A stretch of DNA of 64,000 bases from positions 2,581,124-2,645,123 of the forward strand of contig NC_134775.1 of assembly GCF_050436995.1 (NCBI RefSeq), given 5' to 3'. Numbering within the stretch: the first letter of the stretch is position 1; the number at the start of each line of letters is the position of its first letter. Positions 53,808-64,000 of this stretch are shown in pieces. A program made the translations under genes and the position numbers. The stretch is from Anticarsia gemmatalis. Lineage: Eukaryota; Arthropoda; Insecta; Lepidoptera; Erebidae. The notes under the pieces were generated by a model. It saw only the letters and a program-made list of their open reading frames with translations. It searched no databases and was not told the origin of the DNA.

Positions 53808-54212
53808 AGCCGGGGCGATCACATAACGATTCCGATAGGTGTGTTACAGTAAGGAATTACATACAAATAATACTGATGAGCTCGAGTTGATACGGTGACG
53901 ACCCGTTTCTGAGTTGATACGTGTGCTTACGACCTTAAATCAACTTCAGAATGGTCGCTTCACAATCAAAATTGCTTTAGATAGTTAATTCTAGCAAAAT
54001 CAAGCATTATTTATGTTTCACAGCACTTTCAGAAATGAATAAATGTTTGAATATTATGAATCTTCAAACCTGTATAACTCGGTTCAAAGCGATCCTACCG
54101 GTTTTGTGCCATACTAACTATTGCTTCAAATGACTAGCTCTATCGATACATGCCACTTTTTTTTGTTGGCCACTTTGAAAAAAGGCCCAAAATGGATGAT
54201 CTCCTTTTAGAA
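53808..54212 (+). repeat. Third, partial fold-back arm
   Basis: Collinear with about 52691-53098 (GAGCCGGGGCGATCACATAA to GGATGATCTCC). It starts exactly where the right arm ends, giving an arm/inverted arm/direct arm order. Confidence 0.88.
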
Positions 54213-54260
54213 ACTGTTGACATGTCCAATTAAATAACAATCAACACATGTTACACAGCT

Positions 54261-54302
54261 ATATTACTGTGTACATGTGATATGTACACAGTAATATGGC
54301 TT
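54261..54302. repeat. Short near-perfect hairpin
   Basis: ATATTACTGTGTACAT and ATGTACACAGTAATAT form ~16-nt arms around GTGAT. It lies in otherwise unassigned sequence before the Helitron. Confidence 0.75.
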
Positions 54303-54373
54303 ACATATTTGCAATCAATGTAAAGATTAAACAACATAATTCCAAGGCAAAAAAAATTGTGAAAGAAATATAA

Positions 54374-55630
54374 TCTATACTTATAATAAATCTGTAGAGA
54401 GGTCAATTCTGTACATTGAATATATTTAAAAAAAAACCAATGGGGGATGTTTGGTAACGGATACTGATACCGAATCTGCAATTTATAATTTTCTTTTCTG
54501 TCTGTCTGTCTGTCTGTCCTCCGTCTGTATGTGTCGCTATCACGTAAAAACTACCGGATATAATGCACTGAAATTTGGTATATGCATAGAATAAGTAGTG
54601 GATCAACTTATAGGATACTTTTTATCTCATAAAATTGTTTAATTTTCTAGAAAATTGCAAATATGTAGTAAAAATCTTACACAGGTAACATAAAAATGTA
54701 AGCGATAATTTTGGCATATCTCTCAAGCGTTGCTGTGGCGCATTGGTTTATTGTTCCGCGGACAATCATTTTGATGTGGGATCGAACCTCATCGGAGATA
54801 GTACTTTTTGTGACTGTTTTACGTTTCAAAGTACTTTTTAAACATTTTCTATGAATTTTGTTTAGATTTTTGTGGAAATTGATATAAATGTTATTTCATA
54901 GTGCATTATTTTATTTGGGATCAAACCTCATCGGATTCAATGACTTTTTGTGGCTGTTTTACGATTCAAAATACTTTTTTAGCATTTTTTAAACATTTTG
55001 GGTAGATTTTTGTATAATTTAATATTAATTTTATTTCATAGTGCATTATTTCATATGAACCTGAGTGTACATATAGGTACACATAATAGATGGCGTTGCA
55101 ATCCATTTTATTTCAAAGTGCATTATTTCATATGAACCTGAGTTTACACATACACATCATAGATGGCGTTGCAATCCATTTTACAACATGCACCAAACTT
55201 ATTTGTTTTTGTTTTATTTTTTATACATTTTAATGTCAATCAAAATTTTTATGCGTTATGTATCATAATTATGACGGGATGACAGGTAAAATTAAATGAT
55301 CTGCAATGTCTTATGAATATAAAATTATGGTTAACGCGGCGCTCGCGTCGGCCGTATCATCGTAGATACCTACATGATTTCGCGGATGAAGAACTTTAGC
55401 GCGGTTCCATAGGCGTACGCTACATAGCAGGTAGGTACACGGGCGCCGACAGGAACATGAGAGAAGACGGGTACGGACAGAAGGATAGGTCAAAGCGAAA
55501 AATTTGTTAAAGCATTTGCATGTAGGTACTAGGTAGGTATTATGTATTTTGAAAGTATCTAGGTCTAAGTGAGCTGCAACGAATGCAACAGCACGACATT
55601 CACGCGAGCGGAGCCGCACGGGTCAGCTAG
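54374..55630 (+). mobile_element. Helitron family C, full-length copy
   Basis: 1257 bp, TCTATACTTATAATAAATC at the start and GGGTCAGCTAG at the end, between A (54373) and T (55631). It contains (TCTG)n, a tRNA-like pair of boxes (TGGCGCATTGG at about 54737 and GGGATCGAACCTC at about 54779) and ~135-bp imperfect tandem units (from about 54778). Non-coding; collinear with 24501-25683 at the ends. Confidence 0.87.
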
Positions 55631-56020
55631 TTATATATAAATGCAACTTATATAAATTCAATGTGGGGATGGCAGTTCCTGTTAAACGTTTGCTAGGTGA
55701 TTTAAAGTAATCCTCGAAATTCGAATAGAATTATAAATATAACTATTGCCTTTCTCTTGAGTTGTAATATCAAGTACTGATTTCCATTGATGGAACCTGT
55801 TTCTCCACAAAGGTAGTACAGTTTTTCACTTTTACAAATCAATATTAAAAAATATAAGATAAACCTTTGAGAGACTTGTAACCTGTACTAGGGTAGCCCT
55901 GTATTACAGTTCTCTAGGCTCTCTCACTCCTAGACCATTACAATAATATTTCTTAATTAAATTAAATGAGATCAGTTTTATTATAATAGGATATACAATC
56001 TTTAGTATTTCTTATTCTAA
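55631..56020. other. Unassigned; probable LINE 3' UTR
   Basis: No gene. On minus this follows the LINE coding region and the CA microsatellite, and includes AATAAAACTGATC, so it probably belongs to the LINE 3' UTR. Confidence 0.4.
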
Positions 56021-56303
56021 TTATGTCTAAATGTGTGTGTGTGTGTGAGTGTGTGAGTGTGCCTGTGTGTGTTTGTGTGTGTATTTGTTTTATTCATGTA
56101 CTCTAGTATGTAAATTAAAAATTGAGTTTTCAGTAGCCTCGTAATCAAAATCTTTAATCCAAGTCATTAGCGTCTTTTTGAAAGATCATTTGTAAGGTTT
56201 TTGACTTTATACTTCATATTAAAGCGGTTATAAATGTTGGGTGCTATTACATTAAAATGTCTCTGAGCTTTGTTGTTTGTACCCTAGGTACAGGGCAACG
56301 ATC

Positions 56304-58942
56304 TTAACGGTAGGTACGATTTGATGCATCTGGTAGTGTCGGTACAATTTTGCTGTGGTATCTACGTAAAATTTCAAATATAAAAGTTTTTCTTACAGAT
56401 AAGACCCCTGCTTTTTCATATAGTTTTGTGGTATTGTACCTGTATGGCAGAAACATGAGCACTTTAAGTACTGAACGTTGGGCCCTCTCAAGCATAATGA
56501 GATGACTTTTACCTGCGCCACCCCAAGCAGTAATACAATATTTAATAAGGCAAGCACAAAGAGCAAGATAGGTTTGAATTAGAAGGTTAAATTTTGCTAT
56601 AGGTCGGAGATTTTTAAAAATATATACCTATCAGTTTTCTTATTCTGGAACTTAAAGTTATTATGTTGTTTCCAATCCAATTTTTCATCTATAATGATAC
56701 CAAGGTATCTTATAGAAGATACTCGGGATAAGGTTTTGCATTTGCAAGAGCTACGATTATCGATGCGATTGCAAGGGTACATATGGATAGTAAGTGCTAT
56801 GTTAGAGTTCGGGTTGGTTTTGGGCGATCTATTGAAACATAAATATTTTGTTTTCGATGCATTGAGAGACAGTAAGCTGTTTTCTAGAAAGGTTGTTACT
56901 ATTGCCAGACCATCTTCAGCAGTTTTTACTGTTTGTTCCCAGGTTTTATTATGGAATAATAAAACAGTGTCGTCAGCAAACATAAGAACATCCATGTTAG
57001 GCAGAGCACTATTGCAAAGGTCATTGATGTAAATAATAAATAATGAAGGTCCTAGCGTACTGCCTTGAGGTACCCCGAACGTGCAGGCAGCACTGCTGCT
57101 CTCATGCCCCTCTACTCTAACTCATTGTGATCTACCTGACAAGTAGCTCCTAAACCAATTCAGTGCTATACCTCGGATTCCGACATTTTCTAACCGTGTC
57201 AGTAAAATTGGAATAGAAACGGTATCAAACGCCTTTTGTAGATCTAGAAATACACCTAGGCACCGTTCATTATCATCTAGATACGAGGTAATAGCTGTTG
57301 TTAGTTTAAGGACAGCGTCTTCTGTTGATTTATTGGCTCTGAAACCAAACTGATTATTATGTAGCAAGTTATTTGATTCTAAATATGAAGTGATTCTTTT
57401 ATTTATAAGTTTTTCTAATATTTTTGATAATGTTGATAACAGGGAAATGGGTCTATAATTTGTAGGTTCATTCTTATTTCCAGAATTGTGAATAGGGCAT
57501 ACAATCGCTGTTTTAAATATATCAGGGAAAACCCCCGTTTCAAGACTGAGATTACAAATAAAGACAATTGGGTGCACTAAGGAGTCTATATTATATTTAA
57601 GAATATCTGTTGTTATTTTATCCCAGCCTGGTGCACAGTGTGATCTAAGATTTAGAATTATTCTGCCTACTTCATATGGGTCAGTTGGAGATAATGATAT
57701 AGAATGAGGCGGAGTATTTATATTTTTGGCAAGGGTTGCTAGTTCAGTTTCATTTGTGTTCAGTTTGGTCAAAATATTACTAGCTAGAGTTTGTCCCACA
57801 GTTGTGAAGTAGTTGTTTACTTGATTTAGAGATTCAACTGGATTAATGTCAATATTCAAAAGTTCATTTGTTGACTGTTTATTTTTGTTAATATTACAAA
57901 CTTCCTTAACTATTTTCCATGTCTCTTTAATATTTCTACTGTTGATCTCTAATTTTTCTTGATAATACTGTTTTTTTAATTTTTTAATCATGTTGTTGCA
58001 AGTGTTTCTATAGTTTATGTATTCTTGTTTTAGTTGTTCATCGTTAGGTGCCTGTTTTACTTGTTTATGAAGTTTATCTCTTTTTCTTATAGTTTGGACC
58101 ACTCCCTTTCAGATCCAAGGCTTTAAAGGTTGATTACGTTTAGGCAAGATTTTGATATCGGTATGATCATTAATAATGGATATGAGTCGGTTGGTAAGCG
58201 TTTCTGCAGCGGTATTTACATCATTACTATTGTACACCTCGTCCCAAGTTTCATTGGTAAGCTGTTCTTTAATAAGTTCATGATTAATGTTTATTTTACT
58301 AAAAGTTTTATTGTATTTGCTTAACCGCGCATCATTTATGTAAAGTAAAATAGGATGGTGATCAATAAGTTGTTGTTCAAACACTACTGTTATAATATTT
58401 TCATTAGATTTAACCATAAAATGATCCAGGCATGCATTTATTCTGGTAGGTCTTGTAATGCATTGCTTTAAACCGTAAATAGCCAGCAAGTTCAAATATT
58501 CATTAGTTGAACCAGTTACACATTGGAGCAAGGTATTAATATTAATATCTCCTGTAAATACTATGTTTTTAGTATGTATTGTACCCAAGACTTTATCAAG
58601 TGAATTTAAGTAGTTGTTAATGTTCCTATAACACGGTGGTCTGTATGAGCATACAATTGTATAATCTGGCTCAATCGTTATAATAACACAGTTTCCATCC
58701 ATGAAGGCAGGTTCAGAAAAAGTCGCTTTGATATTTTCCCGGACATACACTACTATACCATCGTTTTGATTTAAACTGTTTTTACTCCAATACATATTAT
58801 AATTACTCATATTTGGTGGTGGGTTGTTAAAGTTCGTCCAGCACTCTGTTAGTACCAATATATCAACTGAAATATCAAGAGCAGTAACAAATGCCACAAA
58901 CTGATCAAAGTTGCAGTGAATGCTCCTAATATTTAAAGACAA
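56304..58942 (-). pseudogene. LINE ORF2: endonuclease and RT
   Basis: One frame runs from 58942 to 56597 with two in-frame TGA codons, after LKPWI (58106-58108) and after LSGRSQ (57119-57121). Endonuclease blocks: SLNIRSIHCNFDQF, ILVLTECW, IVFTGDININ, LIDHHPIL. RT blocks: IVCPIHNSGNK, NYRPISLLSTLSKI, NQFGFRANKST, VFLDLQKAFDTV, GVPQGSTLGP and MFADDTVLLF. YLGIIIDEKLDW follows, then a frameshift near 56600. A C-terminal frame (56495-56304) has ERAQRSVLK. Both stops could be CGA to TGA transitions. Confidence 0.88.
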
Positions 58943-59747
58943 GACAGATAGAGAATTACTGCGTTTATTATTATAGTGTATGACTTGTGAACATAGCTTT
59001 GTATCACTAAGTAAAATACACTCTATTTGCTTTTCAGAGTTGTCAACTCCTGTTGTTATAAAATTATTTATATGATCGAATTTTATTTTTTATAATTTTG
59101 CTGTAATATGCATGACAAAAACAATTGTGTGTTTGGGACATAGAATATTTAAAATTATTTAAATAATGCTGTACAATTGTAAATAACCTCAATAACAGGC
59201 CATTATTAATTTTACTTAATATTGTGTTATTAGAGTTTGCCAAAAAATATATATTAATTTCAGAAATACATGTTTTGATTTTTTTAGTGCATTTTATTTT
59301 AATGTTTGAGACTATGTTTTTATTAGATGATGTATATGTTTGCATTATATAAGTATATGCAGATGTAGGGTCGTTGTAACAGCAACTGTCCAACAATATT
59401 ACGTAAATTGTAAGTATAAGAGCAATTAAATGTAATATATGAAATGTTAGGTAGTAACTATATGTAATTTTAGGGATAGATTTGCTGTAGAAAACATAAA
59501 AATTTAATATGTTGCAGGTAATATTGACAGTAACAACATAGTTTTTTAAACCATAAATTATTGTTAAAATGCATGAATGCCTAAAAGCACTTTTAGAATA
59601 ATCTAATGTTAGTTTTATTAACTGTATTGGATACAATGTGCAAATGTGATAGTGTTTTGAATGTATTATTATGTACAAATATTTTATTGCTAGTATAAGT
59701 AGTAGTTATAATATGTTGTGTAATAATTATAGTTTATAGAGCTTGTA

Positions 59748-60375
59748 TCATAGCAATATAATGTAATGTGTTTTAATGTCTCCTATCGATGCTGACGTGT
59801 TGATAATATCGAAGAGATTTTTGACGTACTTTAAGATGTCCTCTTGTGTTTCATCACGCGTTTGCTCCACATTCCTTATTTCTAGTTTGCACATGAAGGA
59901 TTGGCGGTAAAGTTCCTCCATTTGAAACTCTAATTGAGATATCCTATTCTTGTGCTCTTTAGCTTCTTTTTCGGCCGCCGACATTCTAACTTCCACGTCT
60001 GAACACTGAGAGCTGACAAATTCAATGGATTGTTCTATGTCGGATTTGGTTTTCTGTAGGTCGTTTATTTGAGATTTAAGAGAGACTTAATCATTATGTA
60101 ACATAGAGAAACGAGAGTCTTGATCAGCTTTCCACGATAGTAAAGTTGTGTTCATTATTTTGAGCTCCTCTTGAAACTTAGCTAAGCACTCTGTTACTAT
60201 TTTTTCGGAGCAGCATTTCATATTCTTGGAATGTTTCGTCTTTCTGAGATTTTGTCGAGTCGTTGTCAGAGTCTTCCTCAATGTGTTTCTTCGAGTTAGA
60301 CGAGTTACTTTTTCTTTTAGAAGCAAAATCTTCTAAAGCAGTTTTGGGTTTAACAGCTGCAGTTTTAGGCGGCAT
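59748..60375 (-). pseudogene. LINE ORF1, FP-type coiled coil
   Basis: Frames 60375-60178, 60326-60087 and 59996-59748 join into one protein: a basic/Ser-rich N-terminus (MPPKTAAVKPKT), a long coiled coil (SLKSQINDLQKTKSDIEQ, HKNRISQLEFQMEELYRQ) and CKLEIRNVEQ...LKYVKNLFDIINTSA. The last part resembles the FP25K-like domain found in many lepidopteran LINE ORF1 proteins. Two frameshifts and a stop break it; the C-terminus is missing. Confidence 0.6.
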
Positions 60376-60639
60376 TGTTATAAACAGTAGTAATGTTCAT
60401 GCGTTTTGATACCAATAATATGAGCGATGCGTACTATGCTACCATATTCCTTTTTGCTAAAGGTGACAAGAGTCTAAAGTTGTTAGCAAGAATTATGACT
60501 AACCTAATTGATCAATATATGAAGAACTAGCTGACCCGCGTAACTTCGCTTGCGGCACATAAGAGAATCATAATTTTCCCCGTTTTTGTAACATTTTTCA
60601 CTGGTACTCTGCTCCTATTGGTCGTAGCGTGATGTTATA

Positions 60640-62576
60640 CAGGGTGTAAATGACAGCTAACCGAAAACTTTACTGGTAAGTTTGTGACACCGTATGCGCG
60701 AAATTTACTCCAACGATATTTCTCGGAAATGATTGGTTCCCGAGTTAGTCATTTTTGAGCGTTCAATGTATAGTGAACAACGCGATGTATCTCCGCGCAT
60801 GCCTACGAAATTTCTGGCGGCGGCGGCGGTGCGCTGAGCGACGACATGTCGCGACGCGTCGTAGGTACGTACCGTGCGTACCACCACGTCTATGCGCTCA
60901 CTAGTATGCAACGCTATCATTATACAACAATCTTATGTATCGTTTATGGTATCGTAAGTAGGCCCGTATGTTACAATAGCTCATAGTAAAATTGTAAGTA
61001 GGTAGGTACCTACTTGGCTTACGTGAAATCAAACAATAATAGCAAAATGTAACCAATAATAAGAAAGTGCTAAAACAAATTGTTATCAATGTCTATCAAC
61101 ACGCAATTACTTGGTGTATGGCGAGAGTTTGAGTACCTTTGGATCCGGACATACAGGTGCAGATCACGCCGTGCACTTCCACGTGGTTCACCATACATAA
61201 CACATCAACATTTCTTCCTATTTACGAACACAACTGCACTTCGAAAACAATAACAACAAAAATAATAACAATAAAAACACTAACAACTCAAAACCGGAAC
61301 AATAACAAGTAATAATAAACAACAGTTCACACACGACACGACGAATAGGACATAACGAACGACACCGGTGAAGAGCTTCCGTCTTCCGCGAGCGAATTGC
61401 TCGAACTATTAATCAAAGAGAGCCGCCGGCGCATCTCCGCTCACTCGCGCCGCCCCTCGCCCGCGCCACCCGCTCCCTCCGCGCCGTCCGCGCGCGCGCC
61501 GCCGATTTGGTGACGAGCGACGAGTTAGGATCCCAGCGAGAGATTAGATTCAATAAAATATTGATGTGGTATTACTATTTTTACTTGTCACAGTTGTTAC
61601 TCGTTGCATTGTAGTTTTATTCAAATACCAAATAACATTACAAACATTACTGATGTAAGTTTAAAATACTTTGATATTTATAACATAAAATCAGATTAAA
61701 GTAAATAAAATAAACACGAAACGTTTATTTAATTAAACCATAAAAATGTAGGTACATAACAATGATAACAATCAATATCCATTAATATTCTTATCAGAGA
61801 AACTAACTTATCATAATTCATAATCCCCGGAGAATTGCTTAGCATCCATTTTGCCGTATCCCATCTATGTAACATCCACGCGCGGTCGCGGCGTCACGCG
61901 TCAGTACGGCCATCTACTTTTCGAGTCGCACCGCGCTTGTATGAAGTATGAATAAGCGTGTAATATCGAATAGAATTTTGCAAGAACAAATGGAACAAAG
62001 CGACAACACATGTTAAATTGTTTATTACAGATTTTTATAGCGCTAAAGAATATCAATAGGATTTTTTGTCGTTCTGTATGTATTTGTACGTGTAATAAGA
62101 TTTTAAATCTTATGAATGTATTTTTTATCGGAGAGCGGGATAATTATGTCATTTTCATTTTTAACATAGAACAAATACTCAGTAACGCTGCATACTAGTG
62201 AGTGTGAGGCTGACGGCTGTGTGTGTAATCGTATCTGTGTGGCGCGCGTAGGTCTGTACGCGGCGTGACGTCGACCGTCGCGGCCGGCGCGGCGGCCCGG
62301 TGTCGTTAGCCGCGCGCGAACAGCTGATAGCAAATTTATACGTTGTTTTAATCCATTGCTGTTTTTTGTGAAAAACAGTAATATGGCGGATTTTTTTTTC
62401 ATATTCATGTTGCATTGTGTAGTATTAACGAAATAATACCAAAAAATTTAAAAAAAAACGCATAAAAATTCGGAAAAATCAAGAAAAAAGCGATGAAAAT
62501 TTTCAGCGCCATAAGCACCAGAATCGTGTCTAGAATCGTTTTTTTTCGTTTTCGGTAGACTGTCTTTTACACCCTG
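60640..62576. mobile_element. CAGGGTG-TIR element, non-autonomous
   Basis: 1937 bp. The ends CAGGGTGTAAATGACAG and CAGGGTGTAAAAGACAG (as complement) extend to ~29 bp with four mismatches. TATA on each side (60636-60639, 62577-62580) is a possible 4-bp duplication. No transposase. It holds GC-rich blocks (60780-60900, 61430-61520, 61860-61930, 62210-62320) with CGG repeats, CGCG and palindromes, contrasting with AT-rich segments between. Superfamily uncertain (CACTA/Chapaev or hAT-like). Confidence 0.72.
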
Positions 62577-62706
62577 TATAGCCTATAGCCTTCCTCGATA
62601 AATAGGCTATCTAACACTGAAAGAATTTTTCAAATCGGACTAGTAGTTCCTGAGATTAGCGCGTTCAAACAAACAAACAAACAAACAAACAAACAAACTC
62701 TTCAGC

Positions 62707-62844
62707 TTTATTATATTATTATATTATATATATTAATATATTAATTATTAATATATTAATATAATATTAATATTAATTAATAATAATAATTAATAATATT
62801 AATAATTAATATTAATATTATTATATTATATTATTATTATTATT
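62707..62844. repeat. 138-nt run without G or C
   Basis: Irregular ATT/TTAATA repeats replace the normal TATAATATTAGTATAGA tip of the Helitron. No G or C from 62707 to 62844. Confidence 0.9.
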
Positions 62845-62941
62845 GTATTATATAGATAAGTATAGATTAGAGCGATAGAAATTGCCTATAATTTACGTCC
62901 ATTTTTGAAAAAGATTTTTTGTTCAAAGTATGGATTACACT

Positions 62942-63189
62942 TTTTTTTTTGTCTTATGGTTAGTGGTCAACTTAGTGTCAAAGTTGTTCAAGCCGCCCGA
63001 GAGGCCTTTGACGTGGCTTAACGACTGTTATCTTAGTAGACAACAACCGGGACCGACTTTTAACGTGCCCTCCAAAGCACGGAGACGCCCAGTTCAAATA
63101 CCACTATGCGGTCACCCATCTATGGAATGACCGCGCCAACGGTTGCTTAACCCACAGATCGTTTACCGACCGGTGGCTATGGGCGCCTC
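62942..63189 (-). mobile_element. 5S-rRNA-derived SINE with TSD and poly(A)
   Basis: 248 bp. On minus: a head with GGGTTAAGCAACCGTTGG and ATAGATGGGTGACCG (5S rRNA internal promoter), a body, the tail GGCGGCTTGAACAACTTTG, and poly(A) (poly-T at 62942-62951). The duplication TGGATTACACT is exact (62931-62941 and 63190-63200). It would be transcribed by RNA polymerase III. Copies also at 31008 and, shortened, 16172. Confidence 0.87.
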
Positions 63190-63200
63190 TGGATTACACT

Positions 63201-64000
63201 GTAAGCATAACAGTTGATTAATGTGACATCATATTCCCATTTAGGGAATTTGTGTAGAGGTCCTAAAATGTAAAATAAAGTCATGAAATTAATCCATATA
63301 TCTAATTAAAATATAACAGACGAAGTTGTAAGTAGGTTTGACAAGATCAAAAATACATTATATTAAGATATATTACTTCTCTCGACAAACCTGAGGAATT
63401 TTCCCAGTACTCACCATCAATATTACATCCAAAATAACATTTTAATTCGGATGCTTTCGGTATCACAAAAGCAAAATCGAAGTCCGAAGTGAAGCGCTGA
63501 GGTATTCAGGTATGCAATCAGTCCGGGGTCCAAATAGCAAGCCAAGTGATATCGTAAGCAGGTAAATCAAAAGGTCCGTAATCTAGCCAAATCGTTCAAA
63601 AATATCACACAATCGCAAACCAAAAGAAACGCAAACCGAACCGAAAACTGAGTGTAATAAACAAACAAATATGGCGCATGTCAAAAGTGAATTTTCCCCG
63701 ATGTCCTTCCATGGTAATGTTGCCTATATGAAAATTATTATTTGTTTGTTTCGTAATATTTTGTTTAAATAAATTACAATAAAAGCATTATACGCTTATT
63801 ATATGATTTATTGAAGAAGATTATATCAATCTTTTTATTAAGTGCTCACATATTGCAAATTTTGATATATTCAGCAGCCATTTTGGCGTATATGCTGCCA
63901 TCTATTATGATTCTAAGTAAAAAAATATATTTTAACTAACTGGGGGAGGCCCCAGCGGTAGATGGCGTTAATGTTGACAAAATTTGTTTTGTAGGCGCGT
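63201..64000. other. Unassigned AT-rich end of window
   Basis: No gene. ATGGCGCATGTC and TAGATGGCGTTAATG motifs are reminiscent of repeat ends, but no element could be bounded before the window stops. Confidence 0.4.

Larger units (their letters stand above)
56021..60375 (-). mobile_element. Jockey/CR1-group LINE, minus strand
   Basis: ORF1 (about 60375-59748), a spacer, ORF2 (58942-56304) and a CA-repeat 3' UTR (about 56034-56085). Both ORFs are broken. The region 59064-59740 has no recognisable domain; it may be a degraded ORF1 end and the ORF2 leader. Confidence 0.78.
60527..62856 (-). mobile_element. Helitron family A, split and expanded
   Basis: The CTAG end is at 60527 next to A (60526). 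The body stops at 60639, where a CAGGGTG element is inserted, and resumes at 62577 (TATAGCCTATAGCC). The 5' tip has become a long A/T-only run (62707-62844), so the true start is uncertain (TCTATA near 62856). Confidence 0.78.

Noticed and set aside
59064..59678. 204-aa minus frame (Tyr/Ile/Leu-rich)
   Set aside because: Composition reflects AT-rich DNA between ORF1 and ORF2 of the LINE; no domain recognised.

Overview
This is eukaryotic DNA, almost certainly from an insect and most likely a moth or butterfly. It is AT-rich. It carries short Helitrons beginning TCTATACTAATATTATAAA and ending CTAG, a tRNA-like SINE ending in a GCCCAGCAGTGGGACA-type tail, and errantivirus, BEL/Pao, CR1-like, piggyBac, pogo, Harbinger and P-like remnants. 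That combination is typical of lepidopteran intergenic or heterochromatic DNA. I found no host gene that I can support. Nearly every long reading frame belongs to a transposable element (TE), and most are broken. The taxonomic call is inference.

Layout. 1-3.4 kb: mostly unassigned, with two perfect hairpins and a LINE tail. 3.4-5.6 kb: a Helitron split by an unclassified 2-kb TIR element with a 9-bp satellite inside. 5.66-14.15 kb (minus strand): an errantivirus-type Gypsy element with identical-looking 481-bp LTRs, gag, a broken pol and an open env-like frame. 14.2-15.05 kb: LINE scraps. 15.1-30.5 kb: a BEL/Pao element opened up by a hAT, a piggyBac-type element, a tRNA SINE and a 7.3-kb CR1-like LINE, which itself holds a young TRIM and a Helitron. 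30.5-34.9 kb: a CsRn1-like Gypsy element split by a TIR element, a Helitron and a TAA-target MITE. 34.9-43.7 kb: a piggyBac split by a pogo element (transposase plus PHD finger) and by a deleted BEL element with a 52-bp satellite. 43.7-45.3 kb: a two-gene Harbinger element. 46.6-52.1 kb: a 5.5-kb inverted repeat with 2.4-kb arms carrying a P-element-type transposase exon. 52.4-54.2 kb: a second fold-back structure plus a third partial copy. 54.4-55.6 kb: a Helitron. 56-60.4 kb (minus): a LINE. 60.5-62.9 kb: a Helitron split by a CAGGGTG-TIR element. 62.9-63.2 kb: a 5S-rRNA-derived SINE with clean target-site duplications.

The genes do not cooperate as a pathway; the region is a stratigraphy of insertions. 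Several junctions are clean enough to recover the empty site, notably a Helitron at A|T, a MITE with TAA, a hAT with 8 bp, a SINE with 12 bp and a TRIM with 4 bp. The most unusual items are the 5.5-kb palindrome, the unclassified CCCAACTAG-TIR element, the 5S-derived SINE, the TRIM primed by a tRNA-Trp-like site, and an errantivirus whose LTRs look identical although its pol frame is broken. All identities were judged by eye; no alignment or database search was run.
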